Part shown: positions 1-12,475 of the stretch, piece by piece
Layout of the letters: each line of letters starts with the position of its first letter
How positions within the stretch are numbered: the stretch's first letter is position 1
Source of the DNA: Gentiana macrophylla
Taxonomy: Eukaryota > Streptophyta > Magnoliopsida > Gentianales > Gentianaceae
Direction of reading: 5' to 3'
NCBI GenBank assembly: GCA_026214975.1
Contig: CM047817.1
Location: forward strand, 61,846,407-61,910,406
DNA: 64,000 bases
Notes under the pieces: generated by a model
Database searches by the model: none
What the model was told of the DNA's origin: nothing
The model's input: only the letters and a program-made list of their open reading frames with translations
Position numbers and translations under genes: made by a program

Positions 1-1215
1 AAAAGAATGGTATAAATCCTTACCATCGAATCCATTACTTCGTGGGAGGAGTTGGAGAAAGAATTCTGAGCCAAGACTTTCCACTGCAAAGACGGCTCAT
101 CTTCAAATCGATATTCACTTTTGTGCAATCTCGAGAAGGAATCTTTTACGATGCGTGGAGACGATTTAAGACTCTCTTGAGAAAGTGCCCCACCATGGGT
201 TGGATAAACAAAGATTGGTCAACACTTTCTACGATGGTTTGACCGAATTGACTAAGGAATGGTGAATAGTTACTGCTGGAGGTGCATTTACGAGAAAGAC
301 ACCGATGAGGATGGATGTTGTTTGAAGATATTGCAAAGTATAATTATGCCCCTACCTATGCAGTCGTCCCAATCGAGAAAAGCTCATTGCGAGGAAGTAT
401 GAGGTAGATGAGACCACGTCTCTAAAAGCTCGATTGGCGCACTACTGAAGCAAGTGACGGCAATGAATGTTCAAAGTCTTGTGTGTGACAATTGCCATGG
501 CCAAGGCCATCGTAGTAATCAATGCCGCCTTGACCCGATCTCACAGGTCAAAGCTCGTTCAAAACAATGTCGTTTGCCAAAATTATGATACCGTTGGGCA
601 CGCATTCCATCGTGTCATCTATTGTTGCATTCGTAAGAAGTGAATACATTCACTTCTCAAAATTATCGACCTTCGGGTCGAAATCAAAACACTCAAGGAT
701 TCAATTATAACCGAACCACCCTGGTTTCCGATGGAGTGACCTTCCTGCAGGCAAAGAAACCCCATCATTTTCAGGCCCCTAGGCCTAATCAAAGCAATTT
801 TCAATCCAACTATCGACCAAAGATGGAACACCAATCCACCGCAAAATCAAAATCAATCATTTCAGATCTTAGAACAAAAGTTGAGCGAGCAAATCACGGC
901 CAACACTCAATTGGCAAATGCTTTAAGTACTCGACCGATCAAAGTGAGAAATTTGGAGGTGCAAATGGGACAAATTTCGGGCAACAAGCAAGTCGACCTC
1001 AAGGTCACCGCCGAGTTTTATCTTGAGAAGAACCCCGAGGGGTTAATCAGTCCAAATGACCGAGAATTCTTGCACCGATCTCGCCGCACCATGGAACTAT
1101 GGTCAAGATGAGTGAATGCTATAAAACCGAGGAGTGGGAAGCGGTTGGCGGTCAGGCCAACCAGGAAGCAGTAGCCCCTCCTGTGAGCGAGACGCAGAGG
1201 GGAAGATCTTTGTTC
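1..1215 (+). pseudogene. gag: gag remnant of the Athila-like element
   Basis: Gag coats element RNA in the cytoplasmic particle. Positions 110-215 read FTFVQSREGIFYDAWRRFKTLL, matching the conserved Retrotrans_gag segment. A CCHC zinc knuckle (CX2CX4HX4C, CDNCHGQGHRSNQC) lies at 484-525 in a frame too short to stand out as an ORF. At 881-1070 the text NLEVQMGQIS, a typical Athila gag C-terminal phrase, is followed by a glutamine/proline-rich tail. The frame changes at least three times between these parts. The N-terminus is outside the window. Confidence 0.8.
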
Positions 1216-1639
1216 TCCTCGGAAGGATGTTGGGACTACTATTGATCCAAGTGAAAGAGAAAATTCAAAGAAAAGGTGAAAGTTGAGAATTACGATGATG
1301 AAGAGAATATCACTGAGAAGAAGTCGATTCTAAGTTAAGTTCGGGAAGCATGTGAGGTGGAAGGATAGGAAGACAAAGCAATCAATGATAAGACGGCAAA
1401 GAAGCACTTTCTTGAGGAAGACTTTGCTTTGATCTCCTTACCCACCTAGCAAAAACAAGTCATCATTAACGATCGATAAAGAGTATAAGAAGGTTATCGA
1501 CTTGCTCAAGAATACTGAGGCAAACATTCCATTAGTTGATCTTTTGGTAGGAATGCCAAAGTATATAAAGTTTATAAAGGACGCAGTAAGTTCGAAAAGA
1601 AGCTCCAAGAGCTCGAGCACATAGTATTGAATGGAGAAT

Positions 1640-2200
1640 GCTCAAAGAATCAGCCAGGACTAAACTTCCTGTGAAGTGTCCCGACCTGGTAGATTCACGA
1701 TTTCATGTACTATCGGGAACAGGGATTTCCACAATGTTCTATGCGATTCGGGAGCATCAATCAATCGATGTCTCACGCCAATCTTCCAATCTCTTGGATT
1801 GGATCAATCTATTACGCTTAAACCTATTTCTCTTCAACTTGCGATAGAAGTGTGAAATATGCAAGGGAATTGTAGAAGATGTATTGGTCAAGGTTAAGAA
1901 CTTCATATACCCAAATGATTGGGTAATCATGGATATGACCAACGATAAGAAAACCCCTTGATCCTTGGAAGACCTTTTCTTGCAACCGCCCGTGCCTTAC
2001 TAGATTCCCACAAAGGCGAAGTGACCTTACATTTGGAGGATGAGAGTATAAAGTTCAATGTGGGTAATGCAAAGAAGCACCCGTCCAATGACACTTGTTT
2101 AGCTATTGAGGACGATTTCAGCGATGAGTATGATAAACAAGTGTTCATGGGTAGTTGGGATGAGGAAGAATTCAATAAACTATCTCGCAACTTGGACTAA
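1640..2200 (+). pseudogene. aspartic protease remnant (Athila-like element)
   Basis: The retropepsin cleaves the Gag-Pol polyprotein. The active-site motif CDSGASI is readable at 1742-1762. The C-terminal part, GRPFLATARALLDSHKGEV, is at about 1961-2020 in another frame, so the domain is split by a frameshift near 1950. It aligns by eye with the matching part of the - strand Athila-like element (GRPFLDTGRTLIDVQKGEL, around 13030-13090). Downstream to about 2690 is the low-conservation spacer before RT, with several stops. Confidence 0.75.
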
Positions 2201-2689
2201 TGAGGAGTGGATAAAATTTTTAGAAGAGATTGACAAGGAAAGTTCGATTACCACGAGGTGGTAGGAAAGAAGATGAGGGAGAGGCATGGTGATATGCCCA
2301 GATTTGCAAAAGGAGATGAGGCCACTGTCTCTGTTTGGGAGGCCATGATGCTTCATAGCCCTTATAATAAGCTTGGAGATCTAGAGCTTAAGGAGATAAA
2401 TTGAGACCAAGTGTGGAGAAGCCACCGTCGATTTAGTGTTGAAACCCTTGCCTCAACACTTGAAATACATTTTTCGAGGGGACGGTGATAAGCTCCCTTT
2501 GATCATTTCATCTAAGTTAGAACCGAAGGAGGAAGAAAAGCTTATCAAAGTGCTGCAAGATAATATCCTCGCTTTGGTTGGCAAGTGGGAGATATTAAGG
2601 GGATAAGCCCCGATATCTCAGTATGCATAAGATCGGGATCAAGTTGAGGATCGAAGAAGGTGCGACACCTCGCAGAGAAGGCTAAACCC

Positions 2690-3960
2690 TCACATGCAGG
2701 AAATCGTTAAGAAGGAAATCATCAAATTGCTTGACATGGGTATCATCTACCCAATAGCCGATAGTGAATGGGTGAGCCCCACTCGGGTGGTGCCAAAGAA
2801 AGGAGGGATTACTATTGAAAAGAATGAAAAGGGGAAGAGATTGCCTTACGACAAGTCACCGGTTATAGAGTTTTGCATCGACTACGTAAGACTAAATGAG
2901 GTAACTCTAAAAGACCACTTTCCCTTGCCATTCATTGACCAGCTCCTTGAGAGGCTTAGTGGCAAGAAATTTTATTGTTTTTGGATGGCTATTCGGATAC
3001 TTTCGTATAGCTATCGACCCCACTGATCAAGAAAAGACTACCTTCACCTGTCCCTCTGGTACCTTCGCTTACCGAAGGATGCCATTTGGTCTCTGTAACG
3101 CACCAGCTACATTTCAAAGATGTATGCTGGCTATCTTCAATGGTTTAGTGGAGAAGGTGATGGAAATTTTATGGATGACTTCTCTGATTCGGGGGCGCAG
3201 TTTAGACACTTTGTTTACACAATCTTGATAAAGTTCTGTCCCGGTGCATAGAGAAGGACTTAGTCTTAAATTGGGAGAAGTGCCACCTAATGGTGGAAGA
3301 AGGAATTGTTCTTGGACACAAGGTGTCCAAGGAAGGTATAGAGGTTGACAAAGCGAAGGTAAAAGCTATTGAAAAATGACATACCCTAAAAATGTAAGAG
3401 AAGTAAGAGGATTCTTGGGTCATGTTGGATTCTATAGGCGGTTCATTAAAGACTTTTCTAAGATAGCCAAGCCTTTGTCAACTCTCTTAAGAGAGGATGT
3501 GAAATTTGTTTTTACCCCTGAATGTGAAAGAGCATTTAAAGAATTAAAAGACAAGTTGGTTACCTCGCCAATTCTTATAGCACCCGACCGAAAGCTCCTT
3601 CGAGCTTATGTGTGATGCTTCTAATTATGCGATCGGTGCGGTGTTAGGTCGAGAGTGGACGGAAGGTTCCAACCTATCTACTACGCTAGTCACACTTTAA
3701 ACCCAAAGACAGTAAATTATGCAACAACCGAGAAGGAGTTGTTGGCGTGAGTTTTTGCCATGGATAAATTTAGAAGCTATTTGCTTGGGTCGGAAGTTCT
3801 GATCAGGATGCAGACCATTCTGCATTGAAGTATCTGTTGAGCAAGGCTGATGCCAAGCCTCGTTTGATGAGATGGATCTTGATTTTACAAGAGTTTGATG
3901 TTCATATCCGGGACAAGAAGGGTAGCAAGAATGTGGTAGCCGATCACATGTCTCGGTGAC
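2690..3960 (+). pseudogene. reverse transcriptase and RNase H remnant (Athila-like element)
   Basis: RT copies element RNA to cDNA and RNase H removes the RNA strand. RT starts near 2694 and runs to about 3230 in two overlapping frames: a shift near 2975 splits YCF from the downstream YFRIAIDP, and MPFGLCNAPATFQRC follows at 3079-3123. The catalytic FMDD box is encoded at about 3168-3180 but in a frame offset from the flanking residues. The connection domain (RGFLGHVGFYRRFIKDFSKIAKPL) is at 3409-3480. RNase H continues to about 3958, with [16 protein letters not shown] text close to the end. At least four frame changes and an in-frame stop make this non-functional as written. Confidence 0.88.
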
Positions 3961-5460
3961 CGATGATCATCAAATAGAGTCGGATGAGATTGGAATTGAT
4001 TTTCCAACCGAGCAACTCATGACTATTGATGTGTGCGAGGTCATTCCTCGCCCATCTTCGAAAAGGTTCTCCTTGGTTTGCACCTTTTGCAAACTTCTTG
4101 AGCGGCGTATATCTGGACCTGACCGACATATCGCCAAAAAAGAAGAAATTCTTTTGGATTTGAACTATTATGTGTGGGGCGACCCTATTCTCTTCAAGCG
4201 TTGTAAGGATGGATTACTCCGTAGGTGTGTCCTCGAGTTCGAGCAGAGGGACATTATAGAGCAATGCCATGACGGACTGTGGGGAGGTCATTATGGAGTC
4301 GGGAAGACTGCTGCGAAGATTTTTCATCCGGTTTCTACCGGCCGACAATTTTAAGGATACAGAGAGTTTGTAAAGGTTGTGACCGGTGCCAGCGCAAGAC
4401 CGTAAACTTTCGGCGAATGGACATGCCCCTACACCCCATTCAACAATGTGAGGTTTTTGACGTATGGGGTATTGACTTCATGGGACCGTTTCCATCCTCG
4501 TATGGGAACAAGTACATTCTCGTCTGCGTTGACTACGTGTCAAAATGGGTAGAGGCAATAGCAACATCATGGAACGACCACAAGGTGGTCAAGAGCTTCC
4601 CGAGGAAAAACATTTTTACACGGTTTGGTTGTCCACGAGCTCTCATCGGTGGCGAGGAACTCACTACGCAATACTCCATTAGAAAAGATTTTAGAACGAT
4701 ATGGGGTGAAACACAAAATCGCTACTCCCTATCACCCTCAGACGAGTGGACAAGTTGAAGTAAGTAACCGAAGCTGAAAAGCATTCTTGAGAAGACGGTG
4801 AACTCTCATAGATGATCGGAGCGTAAACTGGATGATGTACTGGGCCTCTGGGGATGCCTTTCAAAACTCCTATCGGCACATCTCCGTTTGAGATGGTTTA
4901 TGGTAAGGCACCGCCACCGCCAATCGAGCTTGAGCACGAGAGCATTACGGGCTATTAAATTCTTGAACTTCGGCACCGGTTATGCAGAGAAAGCGATTGT
5001 TGCGATTGCGGGAGCTTGATGAGTTCGGACTCCAGGCCTACGAGCTCAAGAATCGATGAAGAAAGGACTAAACTTCTTCACGACAAGAAAATCAAGCATA
5101 GAGAATTCAAAGAGGCGAATGGGTTTTACTATATAATACCAGGTTACATCTGCTTTCCTGGTAAGCTACGCACCCGTTGGTCCGCCCCTTTGTAATTTCT
5201 CAGGTTTTCCTAGTGGAGCCGCGAATTGAAAAATAAGCGAGGAGAGTTGTTCGAGTGAATGGTCATCGGTTGAAACACTATATTGGTCAACAAAAGGAAC
5301 GACCAGTGGTTTTTCATCTAAACGACGCCCCAGTCAAGAAGGCGGCTCCGATCTTTTGGAACCCGATGATTTACGTCTCTGTGAATTCTTTGATGATATT
5401 GTGATTATCGATGATACACCTCGACTTGTGGGCCCAAAACCTAAAAGAAGAAGAGAAGAA
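3961..5460 (+). pseudogene. integrase remnant (Athila-like element)
   Basis: Integrase would insert the cDNA into the genome. The zinc-binding part is around 4260-4400 ([13 protein letters not shown], then CKGCDRCQR). The catalytic core begins at about 4445 with [11 protein letters not shown] (first Asp). The second Asp is not readable: ISDGG appears as GGEE at about 4645. The third catalytic region, [13 protein letters not shown], is present at about 4730-4770 but one frame off. The C-terminal domain (KLDDVLGL-like, TPIGTSPFEMVYGKA) continues to about 5000 and the tail to about 5460. Frameshifts occur near 4350, 4650 and 4790. Confidence 0.85.
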
Positions 5461-5677
5461 TCATAGGAACTAAGTGGATACGAAGTTTACTTGATATGGC
5501 CAATACGTTGGCGAGACTTTTTTTTGTGGGATCCATACTATTGACCCCGAGGAAATCAAGAATGATTCGGAAAGAGGCCTCACCGGCCCGACCGGGTTGA
5601 AAATTTTTTGGTTGTCGAGCAAACGACATTAACCAAAAGCGCTACCGGGAGGCAACCCGTTTTTAAAAAAAAAAAAA

Positions 5678-5713
<36 letters not shown>

Positions 5714-7560
5714 ACATTTTGCATGATACTTTACTCATACTTTGGATAATAGTTTTCCAATACTTCGAATTGATTTTCATTTTGTTTCACCAAGTCTCAG
5801 GATGAATGTTTGAATGTCATTTAAAGGGAACGATTAGGAGGTTATCCGAAAATCCCGAGGGAGTACAAAGAAAAAATTCAAATGCATCATTTCTTAGATT
5901 TAGGTTGTTAGAACAATTTGAAATAACCCTTGAGGATCCGGTATAAAAGACTCATAGTTAATACTTTGTCACATATTTCATATCATGACCTAGTCTGCTT
6001 TTAAATTTTCAAATAATGTGTGACATGTATTAGTTTAACTACTATGCAACTAAGGGAATAGGAAATTCAAAGCTGACCCGAGTTGAAATTTTATTGTCTA
6101 GTCGAGCTCCCGACTATAATTAAGCCCTACTAGGACGGTAACCTAGATATCTTTTCCTTTTTTCTGTAGTTTATTTCTGTTTTATTCCATGATATTGCTT
6201 TGTCTATCATCTTTTGTGCCCCTATCCCCGAGGTACGCCTTGTTTTCCCATGGTGTGCGTGGATTTTTGCGATAGCGATTGTGAGCTTTTAGATAAATCG
6301 GTTTACGGTGGATGGTCCACGACCTCACGATTTCATCGAGCATTTCTGAGTCGATTCTAGGCCACTTCCGAATTGCCACTTTCAACCACAATCACTAAGT
6401 GTTCTTTTCTTTTACATTCTCGCACAACCCGAGGACATGTTGTGATTTAAGTGTGGGGAGGGAATAATCGGTTTATGTGTATCTACCATTTGCTTAAATT
6501 ATTTTGATTCTATGCTAAATGGGCTAAATTTTCAAATTTTTGTTTATTCCCTAGTAAACAATGCATATCTTTGTTCGTTATTTTTATAGTCATTAATGCT
6601 ATATTCCGTATGTTCGATAAGTTAGTTGTTTCACCCAATATATTTTTCACGAGCCATAGTGAATGATGAGCTAAATTATAAAGCTATATCCCTTTTTGAT
6701 TAGTGATTTTGATTATCTTATAAAGTCATGTGCTTAGTGCTAACGTCGCTGTGATCGTGAGAATTATGATAGTTTGTGTTTATAGCCGTAGTATGATATA
6801 TTGTGAATATCCGAACGCTTTGAATGTGATAAGTGAAACATAACTAATGTTCTTGCACAATAATTAACAAATAAATCATTGCTTGAGGTGTTATGCTCAA
6901 TGAGTTTGAATTGCTTTTAGCATGTTAACCATTTGCTGCGTAAATCTCGAAAAAGTAATCAATTGTGTGTGTCGAAAGTGGTCGATGATTTGAGTGCGGT
7001 AGGGCATTATCTCAAAATGTCCTATACCACTATGATGACCAAAAGCTCACGACAATCGAGAAAAGCTGCCTTATGATTTGAGTAGATAGGGATTATCTCA
7101 AATTTCCTATTCTAGTATGACGGGCAAAAGCTCATTCGATGTGTGTTGAAAAAAAAAAAAAAAATCGAAAAAAATTTATTATTATGAATAAGTTAAGGAC
7201 TTAGTTATCGTGATACCTTATCCCCAGTGATAATGTGACAGAGATATGTTGTAGGGATTATCCTCTGAGTATATCGAATGGCCCTGAGATATATTCTATC
7301 ATTCTTTTCAGGATATGTCACGCTTTTGTAGGGTACATCTTATAAGTATCATTATTACTAGTTTAAAGGGGTATTAGCTAGTTTGCTTTGAATTTTCAAG
7401 TTTGGACTTAGTGGAAGTTTTCTATGGCTATGCACACACATCGGGGTGAACCTCTCGATTTATTGAGTATATGTTGTATTTGGCTGAGGTGTCTATCTTT
7501 TTCGAGCCTTGATTCTTGTTTTGTTTTGCTCGGGACGAGCAAAAGCTAAGTGTGGGGAGT
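5461..7560 (+). other. 3' non-coding region of the Athila-like element
   Basis: About 2.1 kb between integrase and the 3' LTR, the place where Athila elements carry an env-like ORF or its remains. No ORF with recognisable env features is visible. It contains the phrase CTACCGGGAGGCAACCCG at 5642-5659, seen at this position in many plant Athila/Tat elements, directly before an A-rich run (5665-5709). Two degenerate copies of a unit of about 75 bp (TTATCTCAAA..TCCTAT..CTATGA..CAAAAGCTCA) lie at 6990-7060 and 7078-7140. Confidence 0.6.
7540..7560 (+). promoter_or_regulatory. polypurine tract of the Athila-like element
   Basis: AAAAGCTAAGTGTGGGGAGT directly precedes the TG that opens the 3' LTR. 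This purine-rich stretch would prime plus-strand cDNA synthesis. A similar AAGTGTGGGGAGG phrase occurs upstream at about 6450-6462. Confidence 0.75.
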
Positions 7561-9252
7561 TGTTTAGGTGATTTTATACGATTTCTAATGTTATATTTTA
7601 TAACAATTTCCTCCATATTCGTTATAATTTGCATAGAAATCAAGGGTTTAATCGAATTATTGAGCAAATGAGTTTTAAAAGTGGTTAAGTGCAAATTTGT
7701 GTTAATTATGTGGTTTCATTGATAAAAATCTTTGAATATGAGATGTTACATTTTGCACGATGTTATCATGAATGTAGTATGCGCTTGCATGTTAAATGAG
7801 GAGCTTAAACGAAGATCGATGAAGATTAAGAAGAAAGCTCGATTCGAATAAAGAAAGCTCGATTCGATTCGGCCCAAACTTGGTGATCAAGTATTTCAAA
7901 ATATGCCACGTAACATTATATTTTGAGGCCTAAAAGATGGATTTTGAGGAAAGAAGAAGATGCCACGAGTTTACGAGATCAACAGATCAATATTTTCCAA
8001 CGTCTTTCTACCGTAACCTGTTTTTCGATGGACATTTTACCCGACTTAGAGGCATTTTCAGGGAAGAGTTCTTGACGAAAGTTGTAGATACTAAAATGAG
8101 CTTTCCAACGCATTTTGAATCACGTCAATCGGAGGTCTACAACTCAAGTTATGATTTTTTTACCGAATCATTTGGATTACGGACGAACCGGAGATATTTT
8201 GGCCAAGTTTGATGCATGTTACTCCATGTGCTCCTTAATGATGATGATGATGAGTCATAACAAACTCCACATGCTATTTTAGTGACTCCTCACCTTCACA
8301 TGCAAAGTCATTATCACCTCCCACATGCTTATAACAAACTTGAGAATATTCCTTAGCATATTCTCCCAAAAATATCTCCTCAACTACAACCTCTCCTTTA
8401 TACACCTCTCCTCAACTCTCCCTATAAGAACTCCCTCATTTCCATCCATAAAGGCGCCCCTCCTTGGTCACTTTTGGCCAAGCTTTTACTTTTCCCGTCT
8501 TTTATGTAAATACTCTGTAGGCGTTATGCCGAGAATAAATTAGAATAGTAATCTTGTTGTAATCTTTGGAGCTACGGCCCGATTCTCAAATCATAATCGA
8601 GGATGATTGGCTAAGGTCTCTAAGCTAGAACCATCGTTGTGAAGCCACCATCACCGGAATAAACAAGGATTTCGTTTTCATTTGTTCTAGTGAGTTTCTT
8701 GTTCTTCCTTCATGTTTGAATTGTTTATGTGCAATTTGTATGATCTATACTTATGTTGCATGCTAATCGAATTTAGATACGATAGTTGATAAATTCGTAG
8801 ATTACCGTGAAGGAGAATGATAATATTCTTCCAACATACGTAAGTTGAGGGTGAATGTTGTCGATTAGGATTTATATCCATATCTTTGATCCGTAAATGC
8901 TTTAGTTGTACCGAGAGTGGTGAACTAATTAAAAGGCGATGAACCGAAAGGAAAATGCCTCTTTAGCGAGATAATAATCCAAGAACTTACGAATGAATAT
9001 GTGTCTTTCTTGTTATTTTCGTGGGGTGGTGGATCATCGGTGCGTTCTAGTTGTTTTAAATTATAAATTTTTATTATCGTAGTTTTATTTATTTTCACGC
9101 TTGCTACCTTAGTTTGTTAATTGAAAATCCGAGATCATAATCATCAACTTTATAAAAGAAATCGAAGGCAAAAACTCTTTTTCGTACAAGTCCTCATGGA
9201 TACGATCCGGTTTCACCACTAGGCTGCGAGCCTCGTGCACTTGAAAATGACA
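7561..9252 (+). repeat. 3' LTR of the Athila-like element
   Basis: It starts TGTTTAGGTGATTTT immediately after the polypurine tract and ends TGAAAATGACA, giving TG...CA ends and 1692 bp. Start and end both resemble the solo LTR at 50454-51994 (TGTTAACGGTGATTTT ... CCGTGACA), which supports the boundaries. A TATA-like CCTATAAGAA at 8420-8430 may mark the U3/R boundary. The 5 bp following (TCGGT) would be the TSD, but the other flank is outside the window. Confidence 0.75.
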
Positions 9253-9304
9253 TCGGTTTTATTTTATTACTTGTTATCTTTTACTTTGCATAAAACCTTG
9301 AACA

Positions 9305-9785
<481 letters not shown>

Positions 9786-10990
9786 CATCACCTCTCGAGT
9801 CGGAGGGATTCCTTCTTCCTCAACGAAAATTTTCACTCTAGGACCGTTTGCTATGAAGGTCGCCTTTCCATCAATCAGTTCCACAGCTCGGATGCATGTA
9901 CTCTAGTCACAAAAAATGGACCTGTCCATCTAGACTTAAGCTTACCTGGAAACAATTTTAAACGTGAGTTGTATAAGAGCACTCGATCACCCACATGGAA
10001 CTCACGACGAAAGATTCTCTTATCATGGAAAGATTCCATGCGTTCCTTGTAGATTTGAGCGTTCTTATAGGCATCAAGGCGAAACTCCTCAAGTTTCGTG
10101 AGTTGGAGTAATCGATGTTCACCAACGGCCTTAGAATCAAAGTTAAGAAACTTAATAGCCCAAAAGGCACCATGTTCCAACTCAACCGGAAGATGACAAG
10201 ACTTTCCAAAAACTAGTCTATAGGGAGAACAACCAATCGGTGTTTTAAAGGTTGTTCTGTATGCCCAGAGGGCATCATCTAATTTCTCTGCCCAATTTTT
10301 ACGGTATGAATCGATTGTTTTTTCAATAATTCTTTTCACCTCTCTATAGACTAGTTTTTGGAAAGTCTTGTCATCTTGCGGATGGTACGGAGTACCAATC
10401 TTGTGTTTCACACCATATTTTCAATCACTTTGGTAAATGGTCGGTTAAAGAAGTGTGACCCTCTATCACTAATGATAGCCCGAGGAGTACCAAATCTTGT
10501 GAAAATATTCTTTTTAAGGAATTTTATTACCACTCTGGTATCATTAGTTGGAAGAGCTTGGGCTTCACCTATTTAGATACATAATCGACCATTACTAAGA
10601 TGAATTTCCTACCTAAAGTTGGGGAAATGGACCCATAAAATGAATGCCCCAAACATCAAACAATTCACACTCCAATATAGGTTGGAGAGGCATCTCGTGT
10701 TTCTTAGAAACATTTCCCCATTTTTGACATGACTCACAAGATCGTGCATAATGGTGTGCGTCTTTGTATAGTGTGGGTCAATAAAACCCGTATTGCAATA
10801 TTTTGTAGGCGGTTTTCCACCCTCCATGGTGGCCGCCAGCCTCACGATCATGGCAAAAGGATAAGATACTTAAAATCTCATTATCGGGCACGCATTTCCT
10901 AATTATGCCATCTGAACACCTTCGAAAAAGGTCCGGTTTTTCCCAATAATAAAATTTTAAATCATAAAAGAACTTCTTTTTCTGTTGCCA
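9786..10990 (-). pseudogene. integrase remnant (second Athila-like element)
   Basis: The longest open part (10411-9875) starts in the catalytic core at KIGTPYHPQ, is corrupted where [10 protein letters not shown] is expected (reads [12 protein letters not shown]), then continues cleanly through [24 protein letters not shown] and the GPF-type C-terminal domain ([17 protein letters not shown]). A frameshift at about 9880 separates the last residues ([16 protein letters not shown]). The upstream zinc-binding and first catalytic Asp regions (10990-10411) are badly broken. Note that [14 protein letters not shown], instead of a glutamate-bearing helix, removes the expected third catalytic position as written. 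Confidence 0.85.
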
Positions 10991-10993
10991 TGT

Positions 10994-11548
10994 TCAATGA
11001 GACGGAACATACTCACAAGTAAAATAGTTAACAATATTACCGAACCATGGCGAGCTCTCCTTTGATGTATTACCAATTTTGATAAGTTGCATTGTTGGGG
11101 GAGCATCGACCATGAGCAGTTGTTCGTCCGGAAATGAATCTTTGATTTCTTGTCTCATTCCTTCTTCTTCAGCAAATTCCATACGACTTAAATGATCCGC
11201 TACCACATTCTCACTACCCTTTTTATCTTTAATCTCAATGTCAAATTCTTGAAGTAACAGAATCCATCTGAGTAGATGTGGTTTTGCATCCTTCTTGCTT
11301 AATAAATATTTTAATGCCGCATGATCGGTATAAACAATGACTTTGGAACCAACGAGATAAGATCGAAATTTGTCCAATGTAAAGATTACGACGAGTAATT
11401 CCTTTTCTGTTGTGGCATAGTTAAGTTGAGCTGCGTTTAACGTGTGGGATGCATAATAGATTGCCTTAAGTACTTTGTCATGGCGTTGACCTAAGACAGC
11501 CCCAACCGCCAGATCACTTGCATCACACGTAAGTTCGAATGGTAAATT
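10994..11548 (-). pseudogene. RNase H remnant (second Athila-like element)
   Basis: The open part (11377-10994) reads [22 protein letters not shown], then [15 protein letters not shown], the conserved C-terminal RNase H segment with its YTDH and VADHLSR motifs. The N-terminal part with the CDASD-type Asp lies at 11548-11378, where a frameshift near 11545 separates it from RT. It would degrade RNA in the RNA/DNA hybrid. Confidence 0.85.
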
Positions 11549-12475
11549 TCAATCTGGTGCCACTAGCACTGGTGCAGTTGTCAGTCGTGCCTTTAAAGTC
11601 TTAAATGCTTCCATACATTTATCATCAAAGTTGAATGGCACTTCTTTCTCAAGTAGATGACTAAGAGGTTTTGCTATGCGTGAAAAATCTACGATAAACC
11701 GTCTGTAGAAACCAGCATGTCCCAGAAATCCTCTCAGAGTTTTCAGATTTACCGGTGGAGGTAACTTTTCAATTACTTCGATCTTTGCTCTATCCACCTT
11801 AATGCCTTCTTCAGAAATTCCGTGACCTAAAACAATACCGTCTGACACCATAAGATGACAATTTTCCCGGTTCAGGACCAAGTTTGTGTCTTCACAGCGT
11901 TGTAGGACACGTTCCAAGTGTGAGAGACATTCTCCAAAAGAGTCTCCAAAAACACTGAAATTGTCCATAAATATTTCCAAAAACTTTTCTACCATGTCAG
12001 GAAATATTGCCATCATCCAATGCTGAAATGTAGCTGGTGCATTACACAATCCAAACGGAATTCTTTTGTATGCAAAGGTTCCATATGGACAAGTGAATGT
12101 CGTTTTCTCTCTATCTCCTGCAGTAATAAATATCTGCAAATAGCATGAATAACCATCCAAGAAACAATAGAATTTATGTCCACTCAACTGTTCCAACATT
12201 TGCACTATGAACGGAAGTGGATGATGGTCTTTCTTAGTATGCCCATTTAGTGTGCGGAAATCAATGCACATTCGATATCCTATGACCTCTCTGGTTGGAA
12301 TCCATTCATGCTTGTCATTTTCTTTAACCGTGAAACCGCCCTTCTTGGGTACCAGTTGGGTGGGACTTACCCATTCATTGTCTGATATGGGAAAGATTAT
12401 CCCTATTTCCAATAGTTTAATAACTTCTTTCTTGACCACTTTTTGCATGTTCGGGTTGAGGCGGCGTTGTGATTA
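11549..12475 (-). pseudogene. reverse transcriptase with mutated catalytic box (second Athila-like element)
   Basis: An uninterrupted 299-residue stretch covering almost the whole RT and connection domains: VSPTQLVPKKGGF, YRMCIDFRTLNGHTKKDHHPLPF, FCFLDGYS-type palm motif (reads FYCFLDGYSCYLQI), FAYKRIPFGLCNAPATFQ, and RGFLGHAGFYRRFIVDFSRIAKPL. The catalytic box, normally F/YMDD, reads FMDN: the codon at 11962-11960 is AAT on the sense strand instead of GAT or GAC. Loss of this Asp should abolish polymerase activity. The frame ends at 11549 where RNase H should follow. Confidence 0.93.

Larger units (their letters stand above)
1..9252 (+). mobile_element. Athila-like Ty3/gypsy LTR retrotransposon, 5' end outside window
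   Basis: Order of recognisable parts is gag, protease, reverse transcriptase, RNase H, integrase, a long 3' non-coding region, polypurine tract and 3' LTR, which is the Ty3/gypsy order. The RT opening around 2694 (EIVKKEIIKLLDMGIIYP, then WVSP and VPKKGG) and the integrase stretch [17 protein letters not shown] are Athila-type. The 5' LTR, primer site and start of gag lie before the window. Every domain is split by frameshifts or stops, so this copy cannot make a functional polyprotein as written. Its LTR is homologous in layout to the solo LTR at 50454-51994. Confidence 0.9.

Noticed and set aside
5461..7560. env-like ORF of an Athila element
   Set aside because: No frame longer than about 90 codons, no transmembrane or signal sequence pattern.
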